A stretch of 64,000 nucleotides of DNA. Origin: an uncultured Prevotellaceae bacterium. Lineage in GTDB: Bacteria; Bacteroidota; Bacteroidia; Bacteroidales; Bacteroidaceae. Each line of letters opens with the position of its first letter. Positions within the stretch are counted from its first letter, which is position 1. The position numbers and the translations under genes are program-made. The notes under the pieces were generated by a model. The model did no database searches. It was given only the letters and a program-made list of their open reading frames with translations, and had not been told where the DNA came from. Location of the stretch: NCBI GenBank assembly GCA_947174945.1, contig CAMWKZ010000007.1:16866-80865 (forward strand), read 5' to 3'. Below, in pieces: positions 55,960 to 64,000 of the stretch.

Positions 55960-56538
55960 ATGAAGACCCTTAAACACACGCTGACCGCCATGCTGATGCT
56001 GCCAAGCATCGGCATGGCGGCCCAGCGCCTAAAACCCTGCGACCTGCTGTTCCACGTAGCAGCACAGCCCAACGCCATTACCACCGTCACACCGGGCATG
56101 ATTGACCACGTGGCGATGGTGCTGTCTGAAGACAGCGTTATCGAGGCCACGCACCGCGGTGTGGTGACGACCCCGCTCGACTCACTGCGCCGTCAGGACG
56201 GCTATTATATAATAGGTAGGGTGAGGCGTGCCGACCCCGTCCGCTCGCTGATGAATGCCCGTCGCTATCTGGGGCGTCGCTACGACTTTGTCTTTCTGCC
56301 CGACAACGACGACATCTATTGCTCGGAACTGGTACAGCTGTCGCTGGTCGACAAAAAAGGACGGCTGCTGTTGGCAACCATCCCTATGTCGTTTCACGAT
56401 GCCTCGGGGCGCATTACTGACTACTGGAGCCAGTTCTATGCCCGCCGCGGCATGGCCGTGCCCGAAGGACAGCCTGGCACCAATCCCGCAGAGCTGTCGC
56501 AGCGCAAGTGCGTCAGGCTCGTCGGTCGGCTACGCTAA
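55960..56538 (+). CDS. YiiX/YebB-like secreted NlpC/P60-type cysteine hydrolase
   Basis: 192 residues. A signal peptide (HTLTAMLMLPSIGMAAQ) precedes a permuted papain-fold core: PCDLLFHVA, MIDHVAMVLSEDSVIEATHRGVV with the His, ARRYLGRRYDFVFLPDNDDIYCSELVQ with the Cys. The family cleaves peptidoglycan peptides or other amide bonds; the substrate is not known. It starts 1 bp after the receptor gene (same transcript) and overlaps cobW-type gene tail to tail by 9 bp. Confidence 0.85.
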   Translation: MKTLKHTLTAMLMLPSIGMAAQRLKPCDLLFHVAAQPNAITTVTPGMIDHVAMVLSEDSVIEATHRGVVTTPLDSLRRQDGYYIIGRVRRADPVRSLMNARRYLGRRYDFVFLPDNDDIYCSELVQLSLVDKKGRLLLATIPMSFHDASGRITDYWSQFYARRGMAVPEGQPGTNPAELSQRKCVRLVGRLR

Positions 56539-57726
56539 GCAGAAGTCGAGGTCGGCGGCAATTTGCTCTTTGTCCAGATGCTGCCCGATGAACACCAGCT
56601 TCTGCATACGGTCGCCATACTGGTCGTCCCAGTCGCGACGCAGCTGCTCGTTCTGCGCCATCATCATGTCCAGCTCGTCCTTCGGCATCGTGGCATACCA
56701 CTGACCGGCATTGCTGAGCGACACCTGACGGCCAGCCTGCTCGAAGACGTAGCAGATGTCCTCCTCGCCCTTGAAATAGCAGATGCCCTTGGCGCGGATG
56801 ATGCTCTTAGGCCACTTGCGCGCCACAAACTCGTCGAACAGCCCGAGGTTAAACGGGCGGCGGGCGTAGTAGACAAACGTGCCGATGCCATACTCCTCGG
56901 CCTCGCCCTCGTCGTGGTGATGGTGGTGGTGCTCATGGTCATGATGATGGTGATGCTCGTGGTCGTGGTCATCATCATCGTCATCATCGTGGTCGCCCTC
57001 CAGTTCCTGAACCCATGCTGCCGAGGTTGCCACCTCTTCAAAGTTGAACTTCCCCGTGTTGATAAGTTCATTCAAATCCACATTGCCATAGTCGCACTCG
57101 ATGATGTCGGCCTTGGGCTGCAGGGCGCGGATTATCTGCTTTACCTGCGCCAGCTCGTCCTTCGACACCTCCGAGGCCTTGTTCAGCAGGATGATGTTGC
57201 AGAACTCTATCTGCTGAATCACCAAGTTCTCAATATCCTCCTCGTCAATGTTCTTGCGCAGCAGGTCGTTGCCACCCGAGAACTCGTCGCGCATCCGCAG
57301 CGCATCCACCACGGTGACGATGCAGTCCAGCTGCAAGTATCCGTCCTTCACATACTCGGGGCCCAGCGAAGGGATGTTGACCACGGTCTGGGCAATGGGA
57401 GCCGGCTCGCAGATGCCGCTGGCCTCAATCACTACGTAGTCGAAACGCCGCATACGGGTGATGTCGCGCAGTTGCTCCACCAAGTCCATTTTCAGCGTAC
57501 AGCAGATGCAACCATTCTGCAGGGCCACCAGCGAGTCGTCCTTCTGGCCCACTACTCCACCCTTCTCTATCAGGTCGGCGTCAATGTTCACCTCGCCGAT
57601 GTCGTTCACGATGACGGCAAACTTGACGCCCTGCTTGTTCTGCAATATGCGGTTCAGCAGTGTTGTCTTGCCGCTGCCCAGATAGCCCGTCAGCAGCAAT
57701 ACGGGAATGTTCTTAATCTTCTCCAT
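56530..57726 (-). CDS. CobW/COG0523 GTPase, probable zinc metallochaperone
   Basis: 398 residues. The G domain has Walker A GYLGSGKTTLLNRIL, the metal-binding CxCC motif NGCICCTLKMD, EASGICEPAPIA and NKASEVSKDE. A linker at about 250-285 is extremely His/Asp-rich (DHEHHHHHDHEHHHHHHDE), a likely metal store. The CobW_C domain follows (IGTFVYYARRPFNLGLFDEF). COG0523 proteins deliver zinc or other metals to client enzymes. It is convergent with the receptor pair. No Zur-type operator was recognised upstream. Confidence 0.92.
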   Translation of the reverse strand: MEKIKNIPVLLLTGYLGSGKTTLLNRILQNKQGVKFAVIVNDIGEVNIDADLIEKGGVVGQKDDSLVALQNGCICCTLKMDLVEQLRDITRMRRFDYVVIEASGICEPAPIAQTVVNIPSLGPEYVKDGYLQLDCIVTVVDALRMRDEFSGGNDLLRKNIDEEDIENLVIQQIEFCNIILLNKASEVSKDELAQVKQIIRALQPKADIIECDYGNVDLNELINTGKFNFEEVATSAAWVQELEGDHDDDDDDDHDHEHHHHHDHEHHHHHHDEGEAEEYGIGTFVYYARRPFNLGLFDEFVARKWPKSIIRAKGICYFKGEEDICYVFEQAGRQVSLSNAGQWYATMPKDELDMMMAQNEQLRRDWDDQYGDRMQKLVFIGQHLDKEQIAADLDFCLA

Positions 57727-57852
57727 GACTATATTACGATTTATCGACAGTTATGTTATTGCTCAATTTTGGGTACAAAGATAAGTCTTTTCTCCGACTT
57801 CTGCAAGCTCCGCCTTACATTATTAAAAGCCGGTCATCCGTTGGCCGGGGTT

Positions 57853-57940
57853 GAAAGAGCCGTTCTTACCCGGAGTAAGACCCGTTCTTTCCACGAGTAA
57901 GAGCCGTTCTTTCCGGCAGAAGGAACCGTTCTTTCCCACC
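57853..57940. repeat. 22-bp tandem array, family C, 4 units
   Basis: Units at 57853, 57875, 57897 and 57919 with the same GAAAGAnCCGTTCTTTCC dyad as the 48.9 kb array. As there, the first unit ends TCTTAC and the second starts GTAAGA, preserving pairing across the junction. It lies in the divergent region between the CobW-type gene and pgk. Just after it, TGCGAAGTGCATC (minus strand, about 57940-57953) matches part of the family A unit at 63.4 kb. Confidence 0.95.
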
Positions 57941-58013
57941 GACCCAACCGATGCACTTCGCAAAAAAACTCTAAATATTTAATTATCAGTCACCGTTTAT
58001 CAATTAATTGTTG

Positions 58014-58021
58014 TATCTTTG
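58014..58021 (+). promoter_or_regulatory. -7 box of pgk
   Basis: TATCTTTG, 51 nt before the pgk ATG; no TTTG at 19 nt. Confidence 0.5.
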
Positions 58022-58072
58022 CGTCCAATTAGGATAAATTGTAAATCATTAATAGTTAAATTGTAAACCATC

Positions 58073-59344
58073 ATGACAATCAATGAGATGAACTTTGCCG
58101 GTAAGAAGGCAATTGTACGTGTAGACTTCAACGTACCCCTGGACGAGAATGGTAAGATTACGGACGACACCCGCATCCGCGGTGCGCTGCCCACGCTGAA
58201 GAAGATTCTGGCCGACGGCGGTGCCGTCATCATCATGTCGCACATGGGCAAGCCCAAAGGAAAGGTGGACATGAAGAAGTCGCTGGGTCAGATTCGCGAG
58301 GCCGTAGAGCAGGCACTGGGCGTTCCCGTTGCCTTTGCTCCCGACTGCGCCAAGGCTCAGGAGCAGGCTGCTGCCCTGAAGATGGGCGAGGCTCTGTTGC
58401 TCGAGAACCTGCGCTTCTATCCCGAGGAGGAGGGCAAGCCCGTAGGCGTTGAGAAGGGTACTCCCGAATACGACGAGGCTAAGAAGACCATGAAGCAGAG
58501 CCAGAAGGAGTTTGCCAAGACGCTGGCCAGCTATGCCGACTGCTACGTGATGGATGCCTTCGGCACCGCTCACCGCAAGCACGCCTCTACCGCTGTCATC
58601 GCCGACTACTTCGACGCCGACTCAAAGATGCTGGGTCTGCTGATGGAGAAAGAGGTACAGGCCGTTGACAACGTGCTGTCTAACATCAAGCGCCCCTTCG
58701 TAGCCATCATGGGCGGTTCGAAGGTCAGCTCAAAGATTGGCATCATCGAGAACCTGCTGGGCAAGGTTGACAAGCTCATCCTCTGCGGTGGCATGACCTA
58801 CACCTTCTCTAAGGCTCACGGCGGCGAGATTGGCGAGTCTATCGTTGAGCTGGACAAGCTGGACGTAGCACTGGGCGTTGAGGAGCTGGCCAAGAAGAAC
58901 AACGTGGAGCTGGTGCTGGGCACCGACTGCACCGCCACCAACGGACTGGACTTCGACACCATGAGCGTCAAGGCTGGTGCCGAGATTATCACCTGCCCCG
59001 CCAACAAGGTTCCTGCCGGATTCGAGGGCGTTGACGCTGGTCCTGAGAGCCAGAAGGCATTCGCCGAGGCTATCAAGGGTGCCAAGACCATTCTGTGGAA
59101 CGGCCCCGCTGGTGTATTCGAGTGCGACGACTTCACAGCTGGTAGCCGTGCCATTGGCGACGCTATTGCCAGCGCTACTGCCGAGGGTGCATTCTCGCTG
59201 ATTGGCGGTGGCGACTCTGTAGCCTGCGTCAACAAGTTCGGCCTGGCCGACCAAGTCAGCTACATCTCTACTGGCGGTGGTGCGCTGCTCGAGGCTATCG
59301 AGGGCAAGGTGCTCCCCGGTGTGGCAGCTATCAAAGGTGAATAA
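58073..59344 (+). CDS. pgk: Phosphoglycerate kinase
   Basis: 423 residues. It makes ATP from 1,3-bisphosphoglycerate in glycolysis. Substrate-binding motifs are [21 protein letters not shown] and [13 protein letters not shown]. Nucleotide motifs are [16 protein letters not shown] and WNGPAGVFE, and [13 protein letters not shown] is in the hinge/C-domain. A promoter box lies upstream; the DUF3298 gene follows after 3 bp. Confidence 0.97.
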   Translation: MTINEMNFAGKKAIVRVDFNVPLDENGKITDDTRIRGALPTLKKILADGGAVIIMSHMGKPKGKVDMKKSLGQIREAVEQALGVPVAFAPDCAKAQEQAAALKMGEALLLENLRFYPEEEGKPVGVEKGTPEYDEAKKTMKQSQKEFAKTLASYADCYVMDAFGTAHRKHASTAVIADYFDADSKMLGLLMEKEVQAVDNVLSNIKRPFVAIMGGSKVSSKIGIIENLLGKVDKLILCGGMTYTFSKAHGGEIGESIVELDKLDVALGVEELAKKNNVELVLGTDCTATNGLDFDTMSVKAGAEIITCPANKVPAGFEGVDAGPESQKAFAEAIKGAKTILWNGPAGVFECDDFTAGSRAIGDAIASATAEGAFSLIGGGDSVACVNKFGLADQVSYISTGGGALLEAIEGKVLPGVAAIKGE

Positions 59345-59347
59345 GCT

Positions 59348-60241
59348 ATGAAAAGAACATTTCTTTATATCATTATGGCCGCACTGCTCACAGCGTGCGG
59401 CCATCGTGCTTCTCAGCAGGAGCAAGACACCGAGGCCACCGAGAGCGCAGAGCTCAAGGTAGATAGCATTGGGCTGGAGCGTGAGGACTCAATGGCCAGC
59501 GTGAAAGTCAGCGTCGCATGGCCCACGGAGGGCAACGACTCGCTGGTAAAGGCCATACGCCGCTATATCTGTGAGGAACTGGGTGCGCGTCCCTACCAAG
59601 AGGGCACCCCGACGACGATGCAGTATGAAGATGGAGAAAAAGCCGTCAAGGCCACGGTTGAGGAAGTGTATAAAGAGTTGCAGGCCATGTGGCAGGAAGT
59701 CCATGACAATGGCTATAACGCGGATATGGCTTACAACAATTACATCAACGTCATACTGCTGGAGGACAACGACCGCTACGTCACCTACCTCAGCAACGTT
59801 GAAGGATTTATAGGCGGTGCCCACGGCTATGCCTCGTCGAAGGGCCGCACCTTCTTCAAAGGCAACGGCAGACAGTTTGGCTACCAGTTGGAATACCATC
59901 CGAAGACAAACACTTTCGACATCAAGGAGCAGACGCTGTTCAAAGACCCCGCCTCGCCCAAGCTGGCCGCTCTTATCAAGGAGGGTGTGCGCGGCTACAT
60001 CAAGCAGCTCAACGAGGCTCCTGTCAGTGACGAAGAGCTGCAGACCATGCTGCTCGGAGTGGACGATGTTAACCGCATCCCGTTGCCCAGCGTAGCCCCC
60101 TACTTCACCAAAAACGGGCTGGCCTTCGTCTATCAGCAGTACGAGATAGCCCCCTACTCGGCAGGCATGGTCAACTTTAACATCCCCTACGACGAGGTGC
60201 GCCCCCTGCTCACCCCAGAGGCTGCCGCCCTGCTTCCGTAG
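59348..60241 (+). CDS. DUF3298 (RsiV-like) lipoprotein
   Basis: 297 residues. A lipobox (MAALLTAC-GHR) is followed by an acidic linker (QEQDTEATESAEL). The C-terminal RsiV/DUF3298-type domain has VEGFIGGAHGYASSKGRTFF, the typical GGAH block, and DIKEQTLFKDP, AFVYQQYEIAPYSAG and IPYDEVRPLL. In Bacillus RsiV this domain binds lysozyme; here no sigma factor is adjacent, so only the fold is claimed. It follows pgk by 3 bp and is probably on its transcript. Confidence 0.85.
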   Translation: MKRTFLYIIMAALLTACGHRASQQEQDTEATESAELKVDSIGLEREDSMASVKVSVAWPTEGNDSLVKAIRRYICEELGARPYQEGTPTTMQYEDGEKAVKATVEEVYKELQAMWQEVHDNGYNADMAYNNYINVILLEDNDRYVTYLSNVEGFIGGAHGYASSKGRTFFKGNGRQFGYQLEYHPKTNTFDIKEQTLFKDPASPKLAALIKEGVRGYIKQLNEAPVSDEELQTMLLGVDDVNRIPLPSVAPYFTKNGLAFVYQQYEIAPYSAGMVNFNIPYDEVRPLLTPEAAALLP

Positions 60242-60286
60242 CCACCCGTTTTCTGTGCTAACGTATAATCATCAAAAGAAGTAATT

Positions 60287-61234
60287 ATGGAATATCGCGA
60301 ATTAGGAAATACTGGAATGAAGGTGTCGGAACTGGGCTTCGGCGCCTCTTCTTTGGGCGGTGTGTTCCACGCTTTCGACGAACACCGCGGCATTGATGCC
60401 GTGTTTGCCGCCGTCGATGCTGGCATCAACATCATCGACGTATCGCCATACTACGGCCACTACAAGGCTGAGACCGTGCTGGGCAAGGCGCTGAAGGACA
60501 TCCCCCGCAACCGTTTCTACCTGTCGACCAAGGTGGGTCGCTACGGTAAGGACGGCGTTAATACATGGGACTATTCGGCCCGTCGTGCCAAGGAGAGTGT
60601 CTACGAGAGCTTGGAGCGCCTGCACATCGACTACATCGACATCATCAACGTTCACGACATCGAGTTTCAAGGACGCATGGAGGGTGGATTGCAGAAGGTG
60701 GTCGACGAGACGCTGCCAGCACTGCACGAACTAAAGGCCGAGGGCGTGGTCAAGCACGTAGGCATCACCGACCTGCAGCTGGAGAACCTGCGCTGGGTCA
60801 TTGAGCACTCAGAGCCGGGCACCGTGGAGAGTGTCATGAACTTCTGCCACTACTGTCTGTGCGACGACAAGCTGGTTGACTTCCTCGACTTCTTCGAGCA
60901 GCACGGCGTGGGCGTGCTCTCTGCGTCGCCTTTCTCAATGGGTCTGCTCACCGAGCGTGGCGTGCCCGACTGGCATCCTGCCCCCAAGCCGCTAGTGGCC
61001 GTCTGCGAACAGGCTGCCGAGCACTGCAAGGCCAAGGGCTACCCCATCGAGAAGCTGGCCATGCAGTTCTCTTGCTCCAACAAGCGCATTGCCTCCACCG
61101 TGTTCAGCACCACCCGCCCCGAGGCTATCAAGCGCAACCTTGAGTACCTCAGCGAGCCTATGGACGAGCAGTTAGTAAACGAGGTGCGCAGCATTATTGG
61201 CGACCAACAACGGGTATCATGGGCGAACACATGA
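60287..61234 (+). CDS. Aldo/keto reductase, L-galactose/L-fucose dehydrogenase type
   Basis: 315 residues. AKR tetrad: Asp in NIIDVSPYYGHY, Tyr in the same block, Lys in FYLSTKVGRYG, His in INVHDIEF. The start MEYRELGNTGMKVSELGFGASSLGG and the VSPYYG.YKAETVLGKAL block are those of the L-galactose dehydrogenase subgroup, which oxidises L-galactose or L-fucose at C1. The next two genes (lactonase-like amidohydrolase, zinc dehydrogenase) overlap head to tail, fitting a sugar oxidation pathway; substrate is inferred. Confidence 0.88.
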   Translation: MEYRELGNTGMKVSELGFGASSLGGVFHAFDEHRGIDAVFAAVDAGINIIDVSPYYGHYKAETVLGKALKDIPRNRFYLSTKVGRYGKDGVNTWDYSARRAKESVYESLERLHIDYIDIINVHDIEFQGRMEGGLQKVVDETLPALHELKAEGVVKHVGITDLQLENLRWVIEHSEPGTVESVMNFCHYCLCDDKLVDFLDFFEQHGVGVLSASPFSMGLLTERGVPDWHPAPKPLVAVCEQAAEHCKAKGYPIEKLAMQFSCSNKRIASTVFSTTRPEAIKRNLEYLSEPMDEQLVNEVRSIIGDQQRVSWANT

Positions 61235-62139
61235 CAATCATCGACGCACACGCCCACTTGTGGCTCCATCAGGACACCGTGGTGAATGGCTTGCCCATCT
61301 ACCAGCTGGAGCCTAACCGCAGCCGCTCGATGTTCTTCGGCGAGGAGCGGCAGATGTTGCCGCCCTACATGACCGACGGGCAGAACACGGCAGAGCGGTT
61401 TCTGTCGAACATGGACTATGCCCAAGTGTCGGCAGCCGTCATCACGCAGGAGTTTATCGACGGACTGCAGAACAGCTACTTGCAGCAGGTGCAGCGCTGC
61501 TATCCTGACCGCTTCTTCACGTTTGGCATGGCCGACTGGCGGCAGCCCGGCTTCCTGACAAGCGCACAGGCACTTATCAAGCAAGGCTTCCGCGGCCTGA
61601 AGATTCCTGCCGCCCGGCTGGACGTGCAGTTCCTGAACGACGAGTTCATGCAGCTGTTCCGACTGATGGAGCAGCAGGGCATCATCCTCGGCATCGAATT
61701 GGCCGACGGCGACGTGCAGGTGGGGCAGATGGAGGAAATTATCAGCGAGTGCCCACGGCTGAAGATAGCCATCGGCCACTTTGGCATGGTGACGCGCCCC
61801 GACTGGTTGGCCCAGATACGGCTGGCCCGCCACGAGAACGTCTACGTGGAGAGCGGCGGCATCACGTGGCTCTTCAACGACGAGTTCTATCCCTTCCCCT
61901 CGGCTGTCCGCGCCATCAAGGAGGCTGCCAACGAGGTAGGCATGGAGAAGCTGATGTGGGGCTCCGACTATCCGCGCACCATCACGGCCATCACCTACCG
62001 TATGTCGTATGACTTCGTTACCAAGTCAGCTGAGCTGACCGACACCGAGAAGCGGCTGTTCCTGGCCGACAACGCCCGCCGTTTCTTCGGCTTCGGCGAA
62101 CTAAAAGAATTACCGTACATCAAAAACATGAGCGAATGA
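61231..62139 (+). CDS. Amidohydrolase family 2 protein, probable sugar lactonase
   Basis: 302 residues from MTIIDAHAHLWLHQ (ATGA overlap with the reductase gene); the ORF track start is 4 codons earlier. The HxH metal motif is IDAHAHLW. GFRGLKIPAARLDVQF, IAIGHFGMV and the late Asp in MWGSDYPRTI complete the amidohydrolase-2 site. L-fuconolactonase and related sugar lactonases belong here. It would hydrolyse the lactone made by the upstream reductase (inference). Confidence 0.85.
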   Translation: MTIIDAHAHLWLHQDTVVNGLPIYQLEPNRSRSMFFGEERQMLPPYMTDGQNTAERFLSNMDYAQVSAAVITQEFIDGLQNSYLQQVQRCYPDRFFTFGMADWRQPGFLTSAQALIKQGFRGLKIPAARLDVQFLNDEFMQLFRLMEQQGIILGIELADGDVQVGQMEEIISECPRLKIAIGHFGMVTRPDWLAQIRLARHENVYVESGGITWLFNDEFYPFPSAVRAIKEAANEVGMEKLMWGSDYPRTITAITYRMSYDFVTKSAELTDTEKRLFLADNARRFFGFGELKELPYIKNMSE

Positions 62140-63155
62140 AAGCAATACAGATTACACAGCCACAGGTCATGAAAGTGGTTGACATTGACAAGCCCCAGTG
62201 TGGCAGCGACGAAGTGCTGCTCAAGATACACTACGTAGGATTCTGCGGCAGCGACCTGAACACCTACCGCGGACTGAACCCGATGGTGACCATGCCCGTC
62301 ATACCGGGTCATGAGATAGGTGCCGAGATAGCCGAGGTGGGTGCCAACGTGCCCAGCCATCTGACCAAGGGCATGGCCGTCACGGTCAATCCCTACACCA
62401 ACTGCGGACATTGCCCCTCATGCCGCAACCGCCGCTACAACGCCTGCCAGCACAACGAGACGCTGGGCGTGCAGCGCAACGGTGCCATGAGCGAGTACAT
62501 CGCCATTCCTTGGCAGAAGGTGATTCCCATTGGCAACATCACCGTTGAGCACGCAGCCCTCATCGAGCCGATGAGCGTCGGTTTCCATGCCGTCAGCCGT
62601 GGGCAGGTGGTCGACACCGACACCGTCATGGTCATCGGCTGTGGCATGGTGGGCGTAGGTGCCGTGGTGCGTGCCATCATGCGCGGAGCCAAAGTCATTG
62701 CCTGCGACATGGACGACGAGAAGCTGGCCATTGTCCGCAGCTTAGGAGCCGAGTACACCATCAACTCAGCCAAGGAGGACGTACACGCCCGACTGCAGGA
62801 AATCACCGGCGGTGCCGGTCCCGACGTAGTCATCGAGGCTGTCGGTGCCCCCGTCACCTATCAAATGGCCGTCAACGAGGTAGCCTTCACAGGCTGCGTC
62901 GTCTGCATCGGCTACGCCAAGCAGGACGTGCAGTTCACCACCAAGCTCTTCGTCCAGAAGGAGCTTGACATCCGTGGCTCACGCAACGCCCAGCCCGAGG
63001 ACTTCGACGGAGTTATCCGCTATCTGGAGCGCAACAACCCACCCTACGACATCCTGATTAGCAACGAGGTGACACCCGAGCACGCCGAGGAAGCCATGCA
63101 GCAGTGGCTCGAAGCCCCCGCCAAGGTGTTCCGCATCCTCGTCAAGTTTGCATAG
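62136..63155 (+). CDS. Zinc-dependent alcohol/sugar dehydrogenase (MDR family)
   Basis: 339 residues. Catalytic zinc ligands: Cys in FCGSDLNTYRG, His-Glu in PGHEIGAEIAEVG. The structural zinc Cys cluster is CGHCPSCRNRRYNAC. The Rossmann motif is VMVIGCGMVGVGAV. It overlaps the amidohydrolase gene by 4 bp (ATGA). With its two neighbours it may oxidise a keto-deoxy sugar acid in an L-fucose-type pathway; the remaining pathway genes are not in the window. Confidence 0.88.
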   Translation: MKAIQITQPQVMKVVDIDKPQCGSDEVLLKIHYVGFCGSDLNTYRGLNPMVTMPVIPGHEIGAEIAEVGANVPSHLTKGMAVTVNPYTNCGHCPSCRNRRYNACQHNETLGVQRNGAMSEYIAIPWQKVIPIGNITVEHAALIEPMSVGFHAVSRGQVVDTDTVMVIGCGMVGVGAVVRAIMRGAKVIACDMDDEKLAIVRSLGAEYTINSAKEDVHARLQEITGGAGPDVVIEAVGAPVTYQMAVNEVAFTGCVVCIGYAKQDVQFTTKLFVQKELDIRGSRNAQPEDFDGVIRYLERNNPPYDILISNEVTPEHAEEAMQQWLEAPAKVFRILVKFA

Positions 63156-63194
63156 CAGGGGGCGGTAGCACCTACGCGCGCCTCTGACGAAGCC

Positions 63195-63265
63195 CCTCCC
63201 CCTTTATATACTGTCCTCCCTTTTGGGGGTAGTTCATTATAAGAGGACTACAATATAGGGGGAGG
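63195..63265. other. Long imperfect hairpin after the dehydrogenase gene
   Basis: Arms CCTCCCCCT/AGGGGGAGG (9 bp) and GTCCTC/GAGGAC with an AT-rich mid part and internal CCC...GGG loop. There is no T-tract, so terminator function is uncertain; it may be a decayed mobile element end. Confidence 0.5.
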
Positions 63266-63325
63266 TGTCATCACCCCCATGACGGCAGGAGCCGAAACCG
63301 CACCGCCCAAGGGGAGCAACAGCAT

Positions 63326-63415
63326 GGACATGGGTTACACCATGCACTGACCGCATCCGCATTATGCACAGATGCACTTCGCATCGTGTGCTGGTACGCT
63401 CCGCACACCACGCAC
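63326..63415. repeat. 22-bp tandem array, family A, 4 degenerate units
   Basis: Read on the minus strand: units 63392-63415 (24 bp), 63370-63391, 63348-63369 and 63326-63347. They carry CACACGATGCGAAGTGCATC and TGCATAATGCGGATGCGG, clearly the 19.1 kb family. Confidence 0.82.
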
Positions 63416-64000
63416 CAACCCGCTTCCCACCACCAAAGAAAGGAAAACAGAGCAGGAATAACGAGCATTATCAGGAATTATCGTACCTTATCGCACCCGA
63501 AACTGACAGAAATTGACATCGCGCTTCTAGAATGTCACACCTGTCGACCCTGGTCGCATCGCCCATGGAAGAAGCCGGCCCGGCGTGAGTTTGCAGATAC
63601 AAAGATACAACATTTTCCCCAGACACAGCATACATCAGGCAAAAAAGTTTCCCATAAAAACCGTTTTTCCGGAAAACGGGCCATGCACCAATAGTACGAA
63701 TGCAACTGGCACCACATCAATAGTGACAGTAAGGACACAGATATATGGGAAAGACTTCCTTTCCCCCATAACGTTACAAGCCATCACCGCCCCATCAGCA
63801 GCACCGCACCCAAAACCAAAGTGGCCATCACGCACCGACACACTCCCCCATCACCGCACCCTCCGACACAATACAATAGGTGGAAGCCATCTTCACAGAC
63901 AACTTCCACCCTGAGGAAAATGATAAATATAACGTGAGTTCGATGTAAGAAAGTATCTGAAAAAGTTGTGGGAGTGAAATATTCTTTGTACCTTTATATG
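63416..64000. other. Terminal gene-free stretch
   Basis: No convincing coding frame; the ORF track lines here lack family features. Visible: a TATCTTTG box on the minus strand near 63604-63611, and TACCTTTA near 63988-63995 with TTG about 20 nt before it, which could be the promoter of a gene beyond the window. Confidence 0.5.

Noticed and set aside
56563-57900. 445-residue ORF antisense to the CobW-type gene
   Set aside because: Its Val/Met run is the complement of the His/Asp-rich linker; shadow only.

Overview
The window is chromosomal DNA from a Bacteroidales bacterium, most likely Prevotella or a close relative (Segatella). Evidence: many genes are preceded by the Bacteroidetes promoter -7 box TAnnTTTG and lack a Shine-Dalgarno sequence; the gene blocks clpP-clpX-recQ, rseC-rnfBCDGEA and DUF177-rpmF-fabH-era are in Bacteroidetes order; two secreted proteins end in the YNL.GQR...KG tail common in Prevotella. 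Species assignment is inference.

Layout. 1-4.5 kb: envelope proteins (a partial secreted protein, an OmpA-like porin, a large coiled-coil lipoprotein), leftward. 4.7-12.4 kb: a tightly packed leftward operon guaB, two parvulin chaperones (SurA type), an OstA/LptA-like protein, mutL. 12.5-19 kb: recQ, clpX, clpP, trigger factor, an LptB-like ATPase, all leftward. 19.3-22.3 kb, rightward: an ECF sigma factor, a one-TM protein and a Spy/CpxP-like protein (probable envelope stress module), then MlaE and MlaF. 22.3-31.6 kb: der, an AT-rich island, then era, fabH, rpmF and DUF177. The island (24.1-28.9 kb) holds small membrane proteins, lipoproteins and a broken SPFH gene, and ends in a transposase remnant with a MITE-like hairpin. 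31.6-35.5 kb: an orphan histidine kinase, an AlkZ-related protein and an 18-repeat LRR surface protein. 35.5-36.3 kb: a rod-like RNA candidate, a repeat array and tRNA-Arg(UCU). 36.4-44.2 kb: a TrmH-type methyltransferase, NhaC and the complete Rnf complex. 44.4-53.9 kb: a glucosaminidase, cytidine deaminase, TetR regulator, malic enzyme, DUF3795 protein, PL1 pectate lyase, RadA and QueC. 53.9-63.2 kb: a TonB-dependent receptor, a YiiX-like hydrolase, a His-rich CobW-family GTPase, pgk, a DUF3298 lipoprotein, and a three-gene AKR-amidohydrolase-zinc dehydrogenase operon that fits oxidative deoxysugar (L-fucose-like) catabolism. The last 0.85 kb has no convincing gene.

The most unusual feature is a set of six intergenic tandem arrays with a strict 22-bp unit (19.1, 33.7, 36.0, 48.9, 57.9 and 63.3 kb). 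They fall into three sequence families. Families B and C share a dyad-symmetric GAAA...TTTC core plus a variable linker, and family A recurs at three distant sites. None codes convincingly and none has the spacer logic of CRISPR. I know of no described function for them. Second in interest is the island that splits the usual era-der neighbourhood.

Starts were trimmed relative to the ORF track where promoters, terminators or family alignment show the longer start is wrong (clpP, der, lptB, tig-clpP boundary, mlaE, era, DUF177, nhaC, maeB, radA, queC and others).
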